Source of the DNA: DASUPK01 sp963763955 | Lineage (GTDB): Bacteria > Actinomycetota > Thermoleophilia > Solirubrobacterales > 70-9 | Direction: 5' to 3' | NCBI GenBank assembly: GCA_963763955.1 | Contig: CAVXQP010000009.1 | Coordinates: forward strand, 271,445 to 335,444 | Length of the DNA stretch: 64,000 nt | Shown here: in pieces, positions 8,938 to 25,807 of the stretch | Numbering within the stretch: the first letter of the stretch is position 1 | How the letters are laid out: every line of letters starts with the position of its first letter | The notes under the pieces: model-generated | What the model was told of the DNA's origin: nothing | The model's input: only the letters and a program-made list of their open reading frames with translations | Database searches by the model: none | Program-made: the position numbers and the translations under genes

Positions 8938-8960
8938 ACGGGCTCCCGAAGGGAGCCCGT
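8938..8960 (-). terminator. Terminator hairpin after tuf
   Basis: A perfect 10-bp inverted repeat ACGGGCTCCC / GGGAGCCCGT with a 3-nt loop, lying 5 bp beyond the tuf stop codon. The following U-run is poor (TCTT), but the stem is very stable. It separates the str genes from the S10 operon. Confidence 0.85.
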
Positions 8961-8965
8961 CACAG

Positions 8966-10150
<1,185 letters not shown>

Positions 10151-10256
10151 CTCGCTCCTTTGGGGGTCTGGTTGGTGTCTTTAAGTGTGGTTTGCGGAAT
10201 TTGGTTCGCCTGCTGACCAACCTGGGGAATATAGCCAGCAAGCGTGGGTTCTGGGC
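10151..10256 (-). promoter_or_regulatory. fusA-tuf spacer, possible tuf promoter
   Basis: 106 bp between fusA and tuf. On the minus strand it holds TGGCTATATT, resembling an extended -10 element, about 75 nt before the tuf start, without a good -35. Many bacteria have an extra tuf promoter here, so a promoter is plausible but unproven. Confidence 0.3.
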
Positions 10257-12371
10257 TTAGGCACCCGCCCCGACGGGCTCGCCGGAGCGGTGCTCGACGA
10301 TCTCGTCCTCGATGTTCTTGGGAACTTCCTCGTAGCGCTCGAACTGCATCGTGTAGCTGGCCCGGCCCTGGGTCGCCGACCGCACGTCGGTCGCGTACCC
10401 GAACATCTCCCCGAGGGGGACGAAGGCCTGAACGGCGAGGGCGTTGCCGCGCTGCTCCTGGCCCTGGACCTTGCCTCGGCGCCGCGAGAGGTCGCCGATC
10501 ACGTCGCCGAGGAACTCCTCTGGGGTGACTACCTCGACGGCCATCACCGGCTCGAGCAGCACCGGCTTGGCCTTGCGGGCCGCCTCTTGAAGGGCCATGG
10601 AGCCGGCGATCTTGAAGGCCATCTCCGAGGAGTCCACGTCGTGGGCCGAGCCGTCGATCAGCTCGACGCGGACGTCGACCATCGGGTAGCCGGCCTTGAC
10701 GCCTGTCTGCAGCGCCTCCTCGATCCCCTGCTCGGTGGCGGGGATGAACTCGGTCGGGATGCGCCCACCCTTGATCTCGTTGACGAAGTCGAAGCCCTCG
10801 CCGGGGGCGGGCTCGAGGTTGATGACGACGTGAGCGTACTGACCCTTCCCACCGGTCTGCCGGACATGGCGATAGACGACCTTCTGAACCGGCTGGCGGA
10901 TCGTCTCGCGGTAGGCGACCTGCGGCCGACCGACGTTCGCCTCCACCGAGAACTCCCGCAGCAGGCGGTCAACCAGGACCTCGAGGTGGAGCTCGCCCAT
11001 GCCGTGGATCAGCGTCTGGCCGGTCTCCTCGTCGGACTCGACCTGGAAGGTCGGGTCCTCCTCGGCCAGCCGGGCGAGGCTCTCGCTGAGGCGCTCCTGG
11101 TCGGCCTTGGTCTTGGGCTCGATGGCGACCGCGATCACCGGCTCGGGGAACTCGATCTGCTCGAGGGCGATCGGCGCGTCCGGAGCGCAGAGGGTGTCGC
11201 CGGTGGATGTCTGCTTCAGGCCGACGCCGGCGACGATGTCGCCCGCGTAGCACTCCTCGATCTCCTCGCGATGGTTGGCGTGCATCATCAGCAGGCGCCC
11301 GATGCGCTCGGTGCGCCCGGTCGAAGCGTTGAGCACACGGCTGCCCGCGGTGAGCTTGCCGGAATAGACGCGGAAGTAGGTCAGCTTGCCGACGTACGGG
11401 TCGGCCATCACCTTGAAGCCCAGGGCGGCGAAGGGAGCGTTGTCGTCGGCGGGGCGCTCGGACTCGGTCGGCCCGCCGTTCGCGCCCTTCTTGGCCGGCT
11501 CGAGCCCCTTCACGGCGGGGACCTCGAGCGGAGAGGGGAGCAGCTCGACGATCGCGTCGAGCAGAGGCTGGACGCCCTTGTTCTTGAAGGAGGAACCGCA
11601 GAGAACCGGAGTGACCTTGATGTCGAGGGTGGCGCGGTGCAGGGACTTGACGATCCGCTCGTGAGGGATCTCCTCGTCGTTCAGGTAGGCCTCGAGGAGC
11701 TCGTCGTCGTAGTCGGCGCAGGCCTCGATCAGGTGGGTGCGGTGCTCGTGGGCGGAGTCCACGAGGTCCTCGGGGATCTCGGTGTACTCGAACTCGGTGC
11801 CGAGCTCGTCCTTCCAAACGAGGGCCTTGTTCTCGATCAGGTCGACGACGCCGACGAACTCGGCCTCCTCGCCGATCGGGATCTGAATCGGGAGCGGGTT
11901 GGCGCCGAGCCGGTCGCGCATCGTCTCGACCGCCTTGAAGAAGTCGGCGCCGGTGCGGTCCATCTTGTTGACGTAGGCGATCCGCGGCACGTGGTACTTG
12001 TCGGCCTGGCGCCAGACGGTCTCGGACTGAGGTTCGACGCCGGCCACGGAATCGAACAGCGCGATCGCGCCGTCCAGGATGCGGAGGCTGCGCTCGACCT
12101 CGACGGTGAAGTCGACGTGGCCCGGCGTGTCGAGGATGTTGATCCGGTGACCGTCCCACTCGCAGGCAGTGGCGGCAGAGGTGATCGTGATGCCGCGCTC
12201 CTGTTCCTGCTCCATCCAGTCCATGACGGCAGCGCCCTCGTGGACCTCACCCATCTTGTGGGTGCGGCCGGTGTAGTAGAGGATTCTCTCTGTGGTCGTC
12301 GTCTTACCGGCATCGATGTGGGCCATGATGCCGATGTTGCGCGTCTTCTCTAGCGGAAAGCTTCTGGGCAT
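10257..12371 (-). CDS. fusA: Elongation factor G
   Basis: 704 residues. G1 AHIDAGKTTTTERILYYTG, G3 DTPGHVDFT and G4 NKMDRTGADF are present, with domains II-V through to the end. EF-G catalyses translocation and, with RRF, ribosome recycling. It has the length and motifs of the housekeeping EF-G rather than of the EF-G2 paralogue. It is separated from rpsG by two plus-strand genes and has a terminator-like hairpin just upstream. Confidence 0.98.
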   Translation of the reverse strand: MPRSFPLEKTRNIGIMAHIDAGKTTTTERILYYTGRTHKMGEVHEGAAVMDWMEQEQERGITITSAATACEWDGHRINILDTPGHVDFTVEVERSLRILDGAIALFDSVAGVEPQSETVWRQADKYHVPRIAYVNKMDRTGADFFKAVETMRDRLGANPLPIQIPIGEEAEFVGVVDLIENKALVWKDELGTEFEYTEIPEDLVDSAHEHRTHLIEACADYDDELLEAYLNDEEIPHERIVKSLHRATLDIKVTPVLCGSSFKNKGVQPLLDAIVELLPSPLEVPAVKGLEPAKKGANGGPTESERPADDNAPFAALGFKVMADPYVGKLTYFRVYSGKLTAGSRVLNASTGRTERIGRLLMMHANHREEIEECYAGDIVAGVGLKQTSTGDTLCAPDAPIALEQIEFPEPVIAVAIEPKTKADQERLSESLARLAEEDPTFQVESDEETGQTLIHGMGELHLEVLVDRLLREFSVEANVGRPQVAYRETIRQPVQKVVYRHVRQTGGKGQYAHVVINLEPAPGEGFDFVNEIKGGRIPTEFIPATEQGIEEALQTGVKAGYPMVDVRVELIDGSAHDVDSSEMAFKIAGSMALQEAARKAKPVLLEPVMAVEVVTPEEFLGDVIGDLSRRRGKVQGQEQRGNALAVQAFVPLGEMFGYATDVRSATQGRASYTMQFERYEEVPKNIEDEIVEHRSGEPVGAGA

Positions 12372-12439
12372 GATCCTTCTCGTAGTACTGGCGTGAGGGA
12401 GAGGCGGGACCGGTTAGTCTGAGTTCGGTATTCGCGCAG

Positions 12440-12459
12440 AAAAAAGGCCCTTGCGGGCC
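12440..12459 (-). terminator. Intrinsic terminator or attenuator upstream of fusA
   Basis: On the minus strand GGCCC-GCAA-GGGCC followed by six T, a classical intrinsic terminator, 69 nt before the fusA start codon. It either ends transcription from rpsL-rpsG after it has crossed the two plus-strand genes, or acts as an attenuator in a fusA leader. A tiny frame MENGAT (12494-12514, minus) lies just upstream of it. Confidence 0.8.
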
Positions 12460-12584
12460 CGAGCGCACAGCGTCTCTTCGACCCGAACTTCTCCTATGTC
12501 GCGCCGTTCTCCATTGAAACGGTTAACGCCCACGGATCCCTGTGGGGGAACCCCGGAGCGACGGATGATGATAGCAGCGGTCTG

Positions 12585-12947
12585 ATGGCTCCCAGGAAGG
12601 GGACACGCACGAAATTGGGCCGCCGCAAGCGGCCTCGCAGCCGGCTCGAGGAGCTCACCGAGCGCGCCCGCCAGGAGGGCCGTTCGCTCACTCGCAGGGA
12701 GCGCCGCGAGCGCCGGCGCGACATGCGCGCCCGGTCCGAAAGCGTTGAGATCAGCCTCAGGCTGCGCGGAACGGCCCTGGAGACGCGGCGCAGGCTCCGG
12801 CCGCTGGCCGCGCCGCTCGCCGGGATCTTCGCCCGGATCGCCCCCTACGTAACTCGGTCGCTCCTCTTCCTCCTGAAGGTGATCGCCAGCCCCGCATCAC
12901 ATCGCGACGTCGGGGGGATGGCACCGGGGCTGCGGGCGGAGTCGTGA
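12585..12947 (+). CDS. Basic protein of unknown function
   Basis: 120 residues, not recognised. The first 50 residues are extremely Arg-rich (RRKRPRSRLEELTERARQ, RRERRERRRDMRAR). A moderately hydrophobic stretch IAPYVTRSLLFLLKVIA at about residues 85-101 could be an amphipathic or membrane-contacting helix. The end overlaps the start of the next gene by 4 bp (GTGA), so the two are probably one transcript. The ribosome-binding site is weak. It is inserted in the opposite strand between rpsG and fusA. Confidence 0.55.
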   Translation: MAPRKGTRTKLGRRKRPRSRLEELTERARQEGRSLTRRERRERRRDMRARSESVEISLRLRGTALETRRRLRPLAAPLAGIFARIAPYVTRSLLFLLKVIASPASHRDVGGMAPGLRAES

Positions 12948-13489
12948 GCAGACTCCCAAGGACGCAGACCCTGCTTGTCCTGGCCTGCGCGGCGGGGGCC
13001 GCGATGCTCGGGGTCTCGCAGTTCACCGACATCTTCCACCTGACCCCGCCCGGCGGCGAGGCGCTCGAGGCGATCAGCGCCTCTGACCAGCACGGCTACG
13101 CGACGCTGGTGCTGGCGATCTTCGCCCTCATCCTGCTGGTGGTCACGATGGCCGCCCGCGGCCAGCAGCTCGGTCAGGTGGCCGCGGTGGCAATCGCGGT
13201 CTGCGGCGTTGTCGCCCTGCTGATCTTCCTGATCGGCGACCTGCCCAAGGTGAACAACGTCGGCACCCTCAACGACCCGCGGCAGTCGTTCATCGATGCC
13301 GAGGCGAAACCGGTCGCGGGCTTCTGGCTCGAGCTCGTCGGCGCCCTGGTGCTGACCGTCTGCGGCGCCGCCCTCGCCACCCTGACGCCTGGCCGTACGA
13401 CCATCGGCTCGCAACATGGCGGCCGCTCTCACGAGAGCCCAGTGGTCGACGCGGCGACGTCCCGCCTCGAGCGCACCCGCCGCAGCTAG
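12944..13489 (+). CDS. Four-helix membrane protein of unknown function
   Basis: 181 residues from GTG 12944. Hydrophobic segments at about residues 8-25, 50-68, 76-96 and 123-145 suggest four membrane spans. The loop between the first two includes QFTDIFHLTPPGG; the C-terminal 35 residues are hydrophilic. No family recognised. It ends exactly next to the rpsG stop (convergent, no gap), so the two transcripts must overlap or share termination signals. Confidence 0.7.
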   Translation: MSRLPRTQTLLVLACAAGAAMLGVSQFTDIFHLTPPGGEALEAISASDQHGYATLVLAIFALILLVVTMAARGQQLGQVAAVAIAVCGVVALLIFLIGDLPKVNNVGTLNDPRQSFIDAEAKPVAGFWLELVGALVLTVCGAALATLTPGRTTIGSQHGGRSHESPVVDAATSRLERTRRS

Positions 13490-13960
13490 TTACCAGCGAT
13501 AGTGCGCGAAGGCCTTGTTGGCCTGGGCCATGCGGTAGATGTCGTCCTTCCGCTTCCAGGCGTTGCCCTGCTGCTTCGCAGCGTCGAGGATCTCGTTGGC
13601 GAGCCGCTCGGCCATCGACTTCTCTCCCCTGGCCCTGGCGAACTCCACCAGCCAGCGAACCGCCAGCGTCCGGGCCCGGCGAGCGGGCACCTCCACCGGC
13701 ACCTGATAAGTGGCCCCGCCGACGCGCCTTGAGCGGACCTCGAGCACTGGGGTGAGCTGCTTGATCGCGCCCTCCAGCTCCTCGACGGGGTTGTTCCCGG
13801 TCCGCTCGCCGACCAGCGCGAGCGCGTCGTAAGTGATCTGCTCCGCGACCGACTTCTTGCCGTCGCTCATCACCTTGTTGATCAGCTGCTGGACGAGGCG
13901 GCTCCGGTAGACGGAGTCCGGCTCGAGCAGCCGGATGGTGGCCTGGTTGCGTCGCGGCAT
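13490..13960 (-). CDS. rpsG: 30S ribosomal protein uS7
   Basis: 156 residues. MPRRNQATIRLLEPDSVYRS start; VRSRRVGGATYQVPVEVPARR is the diagnostic core. S7 nucleates assembly of the 30S head and represses the str operon in E. coli. It directly abuts rpsL. Confidence 0.98.
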   Translation of the reverse strand: MPRRNQATIRLLEPDSVYRSRLVQQLINKVMSDGKKSVAEQITYDALALVGERTGNNPVEELEGAIKQLTPVLEVRSRRVGGATYQVPVEVPARRARTLAVRWLVEFARARGEKSMAERLANEILDAAKQQGNAWKRKDDIYRMAQANKAFAHYRW

Positions 13961-14356
13961 CTAGCTGGCCTTCACTCCGTAGAGCGAACGGCCCTGCTTG
14001 CGATCGGAGACACCAGCTGCGTCGAGGGCGCCGCGGACGACCTTGTAGCGGACGCCCGGCAGGTCCTTGACGCGGCCGCCGCGGACCAGGACGACGGAGT
14101 GCTCCTGGAGGTTGTGGCCTTCACCCGGGATGTAGCTCGTCACCTCGAGCCCGTTCGTGAGCCGAACCCTGGCGATCTTGCGAAGGGCCGAGTTCGGCTT
14201 CTTCGGAGTGACCGTCGCGACACGGGTGCAGACGCCCCGCCGCTGCGGAGCGGCGACGCGCTTCTTGCGACCCTGGCCCGACTTCAGCCCCGGTGTCGAC
14301 ATCTTCTTCTTCTTGTGGGTTCGTCCGTTGCGGACGAGCTGATTGGTGTTCGGCAC
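13961..14356 (-). CDS. rpsL: 30S ribosomal protein uS12
   Basis: 131 residues from GTG 14356 (PNTNQLVRNGRTHKKKK). The decoding-centre loops TPKKPNSALRK and PGEGHNLQEH carry the wild-type Lys residues whose mutation gives streptomycin resistance elsewhere. First gene of the str operon; the region upstream is shared with a divergent plus-strand gene. Longer in-frame starts upstream lack homology to S12. Confidence 0.97.
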   Translation of the reverse strand: MPNTNQLVRNGRTHKKKKMSTPGLKSGQGRKKRVAAPQRRGVCTRVATVTPKKPNSALRKIARVRLTNGLEVTSYIPGEGHNLQEHSVVLVRGGRVKDLPGVRYKVVRGALDAAGVSDRKQGRSLYGVKAS

Positions 14357-14438
14357 GGCGGTGCATGGTAGCGAGCGCAAGCCCGCTCCAGGTAGCGACC
14401 GCAGGACAGCTTTATTTGTGTCCGTAATCTGCGCGGTC

Positions 14439-14969
14439 GTGCCCGTGTTTGGCAAGGGAAAGAGCGATCCCGTTCTCGCCGTCGACATCGACGGCGTGAT
14501 CAGCCTCTTCGGGTTCGATCAGCGGGCCGAGCCTGGCCAAGTCGACGCCAGCTCCGCGCCGGGGGAGTTCCATCTGATCGACGGCATGCTCCACTGCATC
14601 GCGCTCGATACCGGGCCGCGACTGAACCACCTCTCGAACCTCTACGAGCTGGTCTGGGCAAGCGGCTGGGAAGATCGGGCAAATGACCATCTGCCGGCCA
14701 TCCTCGGGGTACCTGAGCTGCCCTATCTCACCTTCGACGGAAGGGCGCGCTTCGGCACCGCCCATTGGAAGCTCGAGGCACTGGACGAGTACGCGGGCTC
14801 GCGGCCCCTGGCGTGGATCGACGACAGCCTCGATCCGAGCTGCTACGAGTGGGCGGACGAGCGCCCTACCCCAACCCTCCTGGTCCCGACCGAGCCCGAC
14901 GTCGGCCTCCTCGACCTCCATGTCGAGGCCCTGGAGGGCTGGGTCGCAGCCGGTTTTCAGCCCGCCTGA
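14439..14969 (+). CDS. HAD-like domain protein
   Basis: 176 residues from GTG 14439 (GTG 14445 also possible). Near the start LAVDIDGVISLFG holds the HAD motif I (DxDG), and near residue 125 LAWIDDSLDPS resembles motif IV. The middle part is poor in recognisable motifs. Probably a phosphatase-like or degenerate HAD protein found in actinobacteria; substrate unknown. It is divergent from rpsL with about 80 bp between starts. Confidence 0.7.
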   Translation: MPVFGKGKSDPVLAVDIDGVISLFGFDQRAEPGQVDASSAPGEFHLIDGMLHCIALDTGPRLNHLSNLYELVWASGWEDRANDHLPAILGVPELPYLTFDGRARFGTAHWKLEALDEYAGSRPLAWIDDSLDPSCYEWADERPTPTLLVPTEPDVGLLDLHVEALEGWVAAGFQPA

Positions 14970-14989
14970 TCGCGAGTAGACTCGCCGGG

Positions 14990-15316
14990 ATGGGAGAGAT
15001 CGTGCCGATCATCTTCTTGGCCGTGATCCTGAAGATCCCGGTCCTCTACGGCATGTGGCTGATCTACTGGGCCGTGAAGGACGAGCCGGAGCTCGAGGAT
15101 CTGCCGGGCGATGCCGAGGACCACACCTTCAGGCGCTGGCGCCGGGATCCGAGCAAGCCTCGCGGCCCGCGCCGCGGCGGCCCGCACGGCGGCACCGCGC
15201 AGGCGCAGCCGGATTGTCCGTCGGGCGGCCGCAAGCGCACTCCCGTCGCCGAGCCCAGGCTCGCGCCGGGCATGGCGGCCCACGAGCGGCGCGAGCGCGC
15301 CCCGGCCGGCAGCTAG
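14990..15316 (+). CDS. Small membrane-anchored protein of unknown function
   Basis: 108 residues from ATG 14990, which has a weak upstream site. Residues 4-27 (IVPIIFLAVILKIPVLYGMW) form one membrane span. An acidic patch (DEPELEDLPGDAED) and a long Pro/Arg/Gly tail follow. No family recognised. It is 20 bp after the HAD-like gene and likely cotranscribed with it. Confidence 0.6.
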   Translation: MGEIVPIIFLAVILKIPVLYGMWLIYWAVKDEPELEDLPGDAEDHTFRRWRRDPSKPRGPRRGGPHGGTAQAQPDCPSGGRKRTPVAEPRLAPGMAAHERRERAPAGS

Positions 15317-15351
15317 GCGCCGGCCACGACAACCAAACAGGAGGGACTCAC

Positions 15352-15741
15352 ATGGGACAGCCCGTGGTGCATTTCGAGGTCGTCGGCAAGGACTTCGACA
15401 AGCTGAAGAGCTTCTACTCGGAGGTTGCCGGATGGAGCTATGACACGCCACCGGCGGCCGGCCAAGAGGGAGTTCCCCCGTACGCAATGGTGCCCCGTGA
15501 GGGCAACACCAACCCCGACGGAACCGGCATCCCCGGTGGCATCGGCGTCGGCCCCGACGGCTATGAGGGTCACGTCACCTTCTACATCGAGGTCCCCGAC
15601 GTCGGCGCCTCGCTCGACCAGGTCGAGAAGCTTGGCGGCACGAAGGTGATGGGACCGGAGACGATGACGGAGGACCTGACGATTGGCCTCTTCAACGACC
15701 CGGAAGGCCACCTGATCGGCCTGGTGCAGTCCGCCGGCTAA
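15352..15741 (+). CDS. VOC (glyoxalase-like) family protein
   Basis: 129 residues from ATG 15352 with a GGAGGG site 8 nt upstream. It has the paired beta-alpha-beta-beta-beta modules of the VOC fold: VVHFEVVGKDFDKLKSFYSE in the first, VTFYIEVPDVGASLDQVEKL in the second, ending DPEGHLIGLVQ. His at residue 5 and a terminal-module Glu/His are candidates for metal ligands, but many such small VOC proteins have no known substrate. Convergent with rpoC. Confidence 0.88.
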   Translation: MGQPVVHFEVVGKDFDKLKSFYSEVAGWSYDTPPAAGQEGVPPYAMVPREGNTNPDGTGIPGGIGVGPDGYEGHVTFYIEVPDVGASLDQVEKLGGTKVMGPETMTEDLTIGLFNDPEGHLIGLVQSAG

Positions 15742-15790
15742 GCCAGAGCCAGTACGCCTCAGCGCCAGTCGGGCGCCTGTCGCCTAGGCG

Positions 15791-23451
<7,661 letters not shown>

Positions 23452-23535
23452 CTCGGCGACTCCTCAAAGTATTGGAAGGCTTGTGAGACCGCGCAAGAAT
23501 CGGGCAGCAGGGCTCACCGGGCGCGCGAACCGTGC

Positions 23536-23564
23536 ATAGTAACGCACGGCAGCCCTTTCGTCAA
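23536..23564 (-). promoter_or_regulatory. Sigma-A promoter of rpoBC
   Basis: Minus strand: TTGACG (23564-23559), a spacer of 17 nt, then TACTAT (23541-23536). This is a near-consensus housekeeping promoter, giving a 5' leader of about 80 nt before rpoB. It lets rpoBC be expressed apart from the rplJL part of the cluster. Confidence 0.88.
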
Positions 23565-23577
23565 GGGTTGCTAACAC

Positions 23578-23622
23578 GCCCCGGTGGGGCAGGTGGAGGG
23601 ATCTTACTCCCAATACCGGGGC
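23578..23622 (-). repeat. Inverted repeat between rplL and rpoB
   Basis: GCCCCGGT (23578-23585) and its complement ACCGGGGC (23615-23622) can form an 8-bp stem with a 29-nt loop. It lies between the rplL stop and the rpoB promoter, where bacteria often have an attenuator or an RNase processing site. There is no U-run, so its role is uncertain. Confidence 0.5.
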
Positions 23623-23645
23623 AGATGGGCAATTTCGCGGTCGTC

Positions 23646-24035
23646 CTACTTGATCTCGGCGGTACCGCCGGCCTCTTCGATCTCCTTGAGGAGGCCCTCG
23701 GCCTCCTCGCGCTCGACCCCTTCCTTGACCGGCTTGGGCGCCTCGTCGACCAGGGCCTTCGCCTCCTTCAGGCCGAGCCCGGTCGCCGCGCGGACGACCT
23801 TGATCACGCCGATCTTCTTGTCGCCTGATCCGGTCAGGATCAAGTCGACCGTTCCGGCCTCCTCCTCGGCCGCCCCATCACCGGCAGGGCCGCCCGCTGC
23901 GGGGGCCGCCGCCGCGACGGCGGTCGCGGAGACGCCGAACTCCTCCTCGAGCGCCTTGATGCGCTCGGAGAGCTCGAGCACGGAGATGTTCTTGAGCTCG
24001 TCGATCCACTCCTCTGTGGTCACCTTGGTCGCCAT
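23646..24035 (-). CDS. rplL: 50S ribosomal protein bL12 (L7/L12)
   Basis: 129 residues. N-terminal dimerisation domain (TEEWIDELKNISVLELSERI), an Ala/Gly-rich hinge at about 45-65, and the C-terminal factor-binding domain (KIGVIKVVRAATGLGLKEAK). It forms the stalk that recruits EF-Tu and EF-G. Directly abuts rplJ. Confidence 0.98.
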   Translation of the reverse strand: MATKVTTEEWIDELKNISVLELSERIKALEEEFGVSATAVAAAAPAAGGPAGDGAAEEEAGTVDLILTGSGDKKIGVIKVVRAATGLGLKEAKALVDEAPKPVKEGVEREEAEGLLKEIEEAGGTAEIK

Positions 24036-24836
24036 CTAGTCGCTGTCCTCCTTGTTCTCGGAATTCTCTGAAGCCTCTGCTGAAGTCTCTTCGGCGGGCT
24101 GCCGATCGGCCGTCGGCTCCTCACCGATGTCGGCGTCGCCCTCCCCGGTCTCGGCCGCCTCGCCCTGGTCGGCGTCCTCGTCCTCCGGGGCCTGCTCCTC
24201 CGAACTCTCCTCGGGAGACTCGGACGGCTCGGGATCCGCGGGTGACTCCTCCGCGGATTCGCCGGCGGGAACCTCTTCCTCTGCCGGGGCCTCCTCATCG
24301 ACGGGGGGAGCTTCGCCGCTGACCAAGCCCTGCTCGGCGATCTGGCCCAACTGCAGGGCCAGGCCCTGGATCATCGAGCCAAGGCCGCGGACCAGACCGG
24401 TGAGTGGGCTGGCGACCGTGCCAGCGAGCTGGGCGTTGAGGGCCTCGCGGCCGGGCAGGCGGGCGATCGCCGTGAAGGAGTCCGGGTCGAGCTCCTCCCC
24501 GTCCATCAGGCCGCCCTTGTAGTCGAGCAGCTCCCACTCGGAGCCGAGGCGGCTGAGTGTCTTGGCCGCTAGGGCGGCGTCGCCCTTGACGAGTGCCAGG
24601 GCGGTCGGCCCTCTCAGGTGCTCCTTGAGCGTGTCGGTCCCGGCGGCGTCGGCGGCGCGCAGGGTGAGACGATTCTTGACGACGCGGAAGCGGGTATCGG
24701 CGTCGCGCAGACCGTCGCGCAGCTCTGCGGCCTGCGGCACGCTGATGCCACGGTAGTCCACCGCGAAGATCGCCTGGGCGTCCTTGAGCTCCTCGGCGAG
24801 CTGCTTGACAACTGCTGTCTTCTGCTCTCTGTCCAT
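24036..24836 (-). CDS. rplJ: 50S ribosomal protein uL10 with long acidic tail
   Basis: 266 residues against about 170 usual. MDREQKTAVVKQLAEELKDA to the L12-binding helix (about residue 150-170, GSMIQGLALQLGQIAEQ) is normal. It is followed by nearly 100 Glu/Ala/Pro/Ser-rich residues ending in NKEDSD. I place the start at ATG 24836, after the L10 leader; longer frames would run into the leader. The tail would hang near the stalk base. Confidence 0.95.
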   Translation of the reverse strand: MDREQKTAVVKQLAEELKDAQAIFAVDYRGISVPQAAELRDGLRDADTRFRVVKNRLTLRAADAAGTDTLKEHLRGPTALALVKGDAALAAKTLSRLGSEWELLDYKGGLMDGEELDPDSFTAIARLPGREALNAQLAGTVASPLTGLVRGLGSMIQGLALQLGQIAEQGLVSGEAPPVDEEAPAEEEVPAGESAEESPADPEPSESPEESSEEQAPEDEDADQGEAAETGEGDADIGEEPTADRQPAEETSAEASENSENKEDSD

Positions 24837-24860
24837 TTCGTTCCGGTCTCGCGCCGCCAA

Positions 24861-24960
24861 GGAAAAGACCCGCACGCAGGCGGGCCAGAGTTGGCGGTCT
24901 CGAAGACCGGTGGGACTCTCGCTCACCTGCGCCGGACTTCTGGACCTGGTCCCGCCGGCG
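24861..24960 (-). ncRNA. L10 leader with attenuator hairpin
   Basis: The region between rplA and rplJ, on the minus strand, has GTCCAGAAGTCCGGCGCAGG followed by TGAGC, resembling the kink-turn part of the L10(L12)4 binding leader, then a GGTCT/AGACC hairpin (24894-24906), and finally CCCGC-CTGCGT-GCGGG followed by TCTTTT (24884-24863), an attenuator-like terminator 27 nt before rplJ. In other bacteria this leader lets L10-L12 repress its own genes. The match is by eye only. Confidence 0.7.
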
Positions 24961-25006
24961 GTCTGGGGCGGCTGTTGGAAGCGACGAGTCTAGGGGATGG
25001 CGGTCC

Positions 25007-25807
25007 TCAGCCGGCCGCCGGCGCCGCCTCCTCCTCGGTCGGGGCACGCTCGGAGGCCTGCTCGTCACCTTCGCCATCCTCCGATGCGGTCGCCCCGGCG
25101 CCCAGCATGATCTCGCCGCGACGGGTACGGCTCGGGTCGATTCGGATGCCCGGTCCCATCGTGGTGGTCACGGTGATCGAGAGGATGTAGCGGCCCTTGG
25201 CCGCCGCGGGCTTGGCGCGAATGATCTCCTCGATCACCGCCGCATAGTTCTCGAGCAGGTCGGTCTCGGAGAAGCTGGTCTTGCCGATGGCCAGGTGGAC
25301 GATCGCCTGCCGGTCGGTCCGGTACTCGACCTTGCCGGCCTTGGCCTCCTCAACGGCCTTGGCGATGTCCTCCGTGACCGTGCCGACCTTGGGATTCGGC
25401 ATCTTCCCCTGCGGGCCGAGGACCCGGCCGAGCTTGCCGACCTTCGGCATCTGCGAGGGGTGGGCGATCGCCACGTCGAAGTCGGTCCAGCCGCCCTCGA
25501 CCCGCTCGGCCAGGTCGTCCGAGCCGACGAAGTCCGCCCCCGCCTCGTTGGCCTGGCGCGCCGGATCCCCCTCGGCGAAGACGGCGATCGTGACGTTCTT
25601 GCCGAGGCCCTTCGGAAGCGCCAGCGTGCCACGCAGCTGCTCCTCCGCGTGTCGGACGTTGACGCCGAGCCGAATGTGCAGCTCGACGGTCTCGTCGAAG
25701 TCGGCGCCGGCGGTCTCCTTGATCAGGTGGATGGCCTCCGCGGGCGGATACGCCCGGGTACGGTCGATCTTCTCGTAGGCCTCCCGGTAGCGCTTGCCAC
25801 GGGCCAT
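25007..25807 (-). CDS. rplA: 50S ribosomal protein uL1 with acidic tail
   Basis: 266 residues. GKRYREAYEKIDRTRAYPPA start, two L1 domains, and the conserved GPQGKMPNPKVGTVTEDIAK. About 30 acidic residues are added after the usual end. L1 forms the E-site stalk and is a translational repressor in E. coli. ATG 25807 overlaps the rplK stop by one base. Confidence 0.97.
   Translation of the reverse strand: MARGKRYREAYEKIDRTRAYPPAEAIHLIKETAGADFDETVELHIRLGVNVRHAEEQLRGTLALPKGLGKNVTIAVFAEGDPARQANEAGADFVGSDDLAERVEGGWTDFDVAIAHPSQMPKVGKLGRVLGPQGKMPNPKVGTVTEDIAKAVEEAKAGKVEYRTDRQAIVHLAIGKTSFSETDLLENYAAVIEEIIRAKPAAAKGRYILSITVTTTMGPGIRIDPSRTRRGEIMLGAGATASEDGEGDEQASERAPTEEEAAPAAG

Noticed and set aside
10185..12353. 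Plus-strand frame of 722 codons opposite fusA
   Set aside because: Antisense shadow of EF-G caused by high GC; no ribosome-binding site and a Leu/Asp/Val-biased composition.
13961..14488. Longer rpsL start at 14488
   Set aside because: The additional 44 residues have no counterpart in S12; GTG 14356 gives the normal PNTNQLVRNGR start and length.
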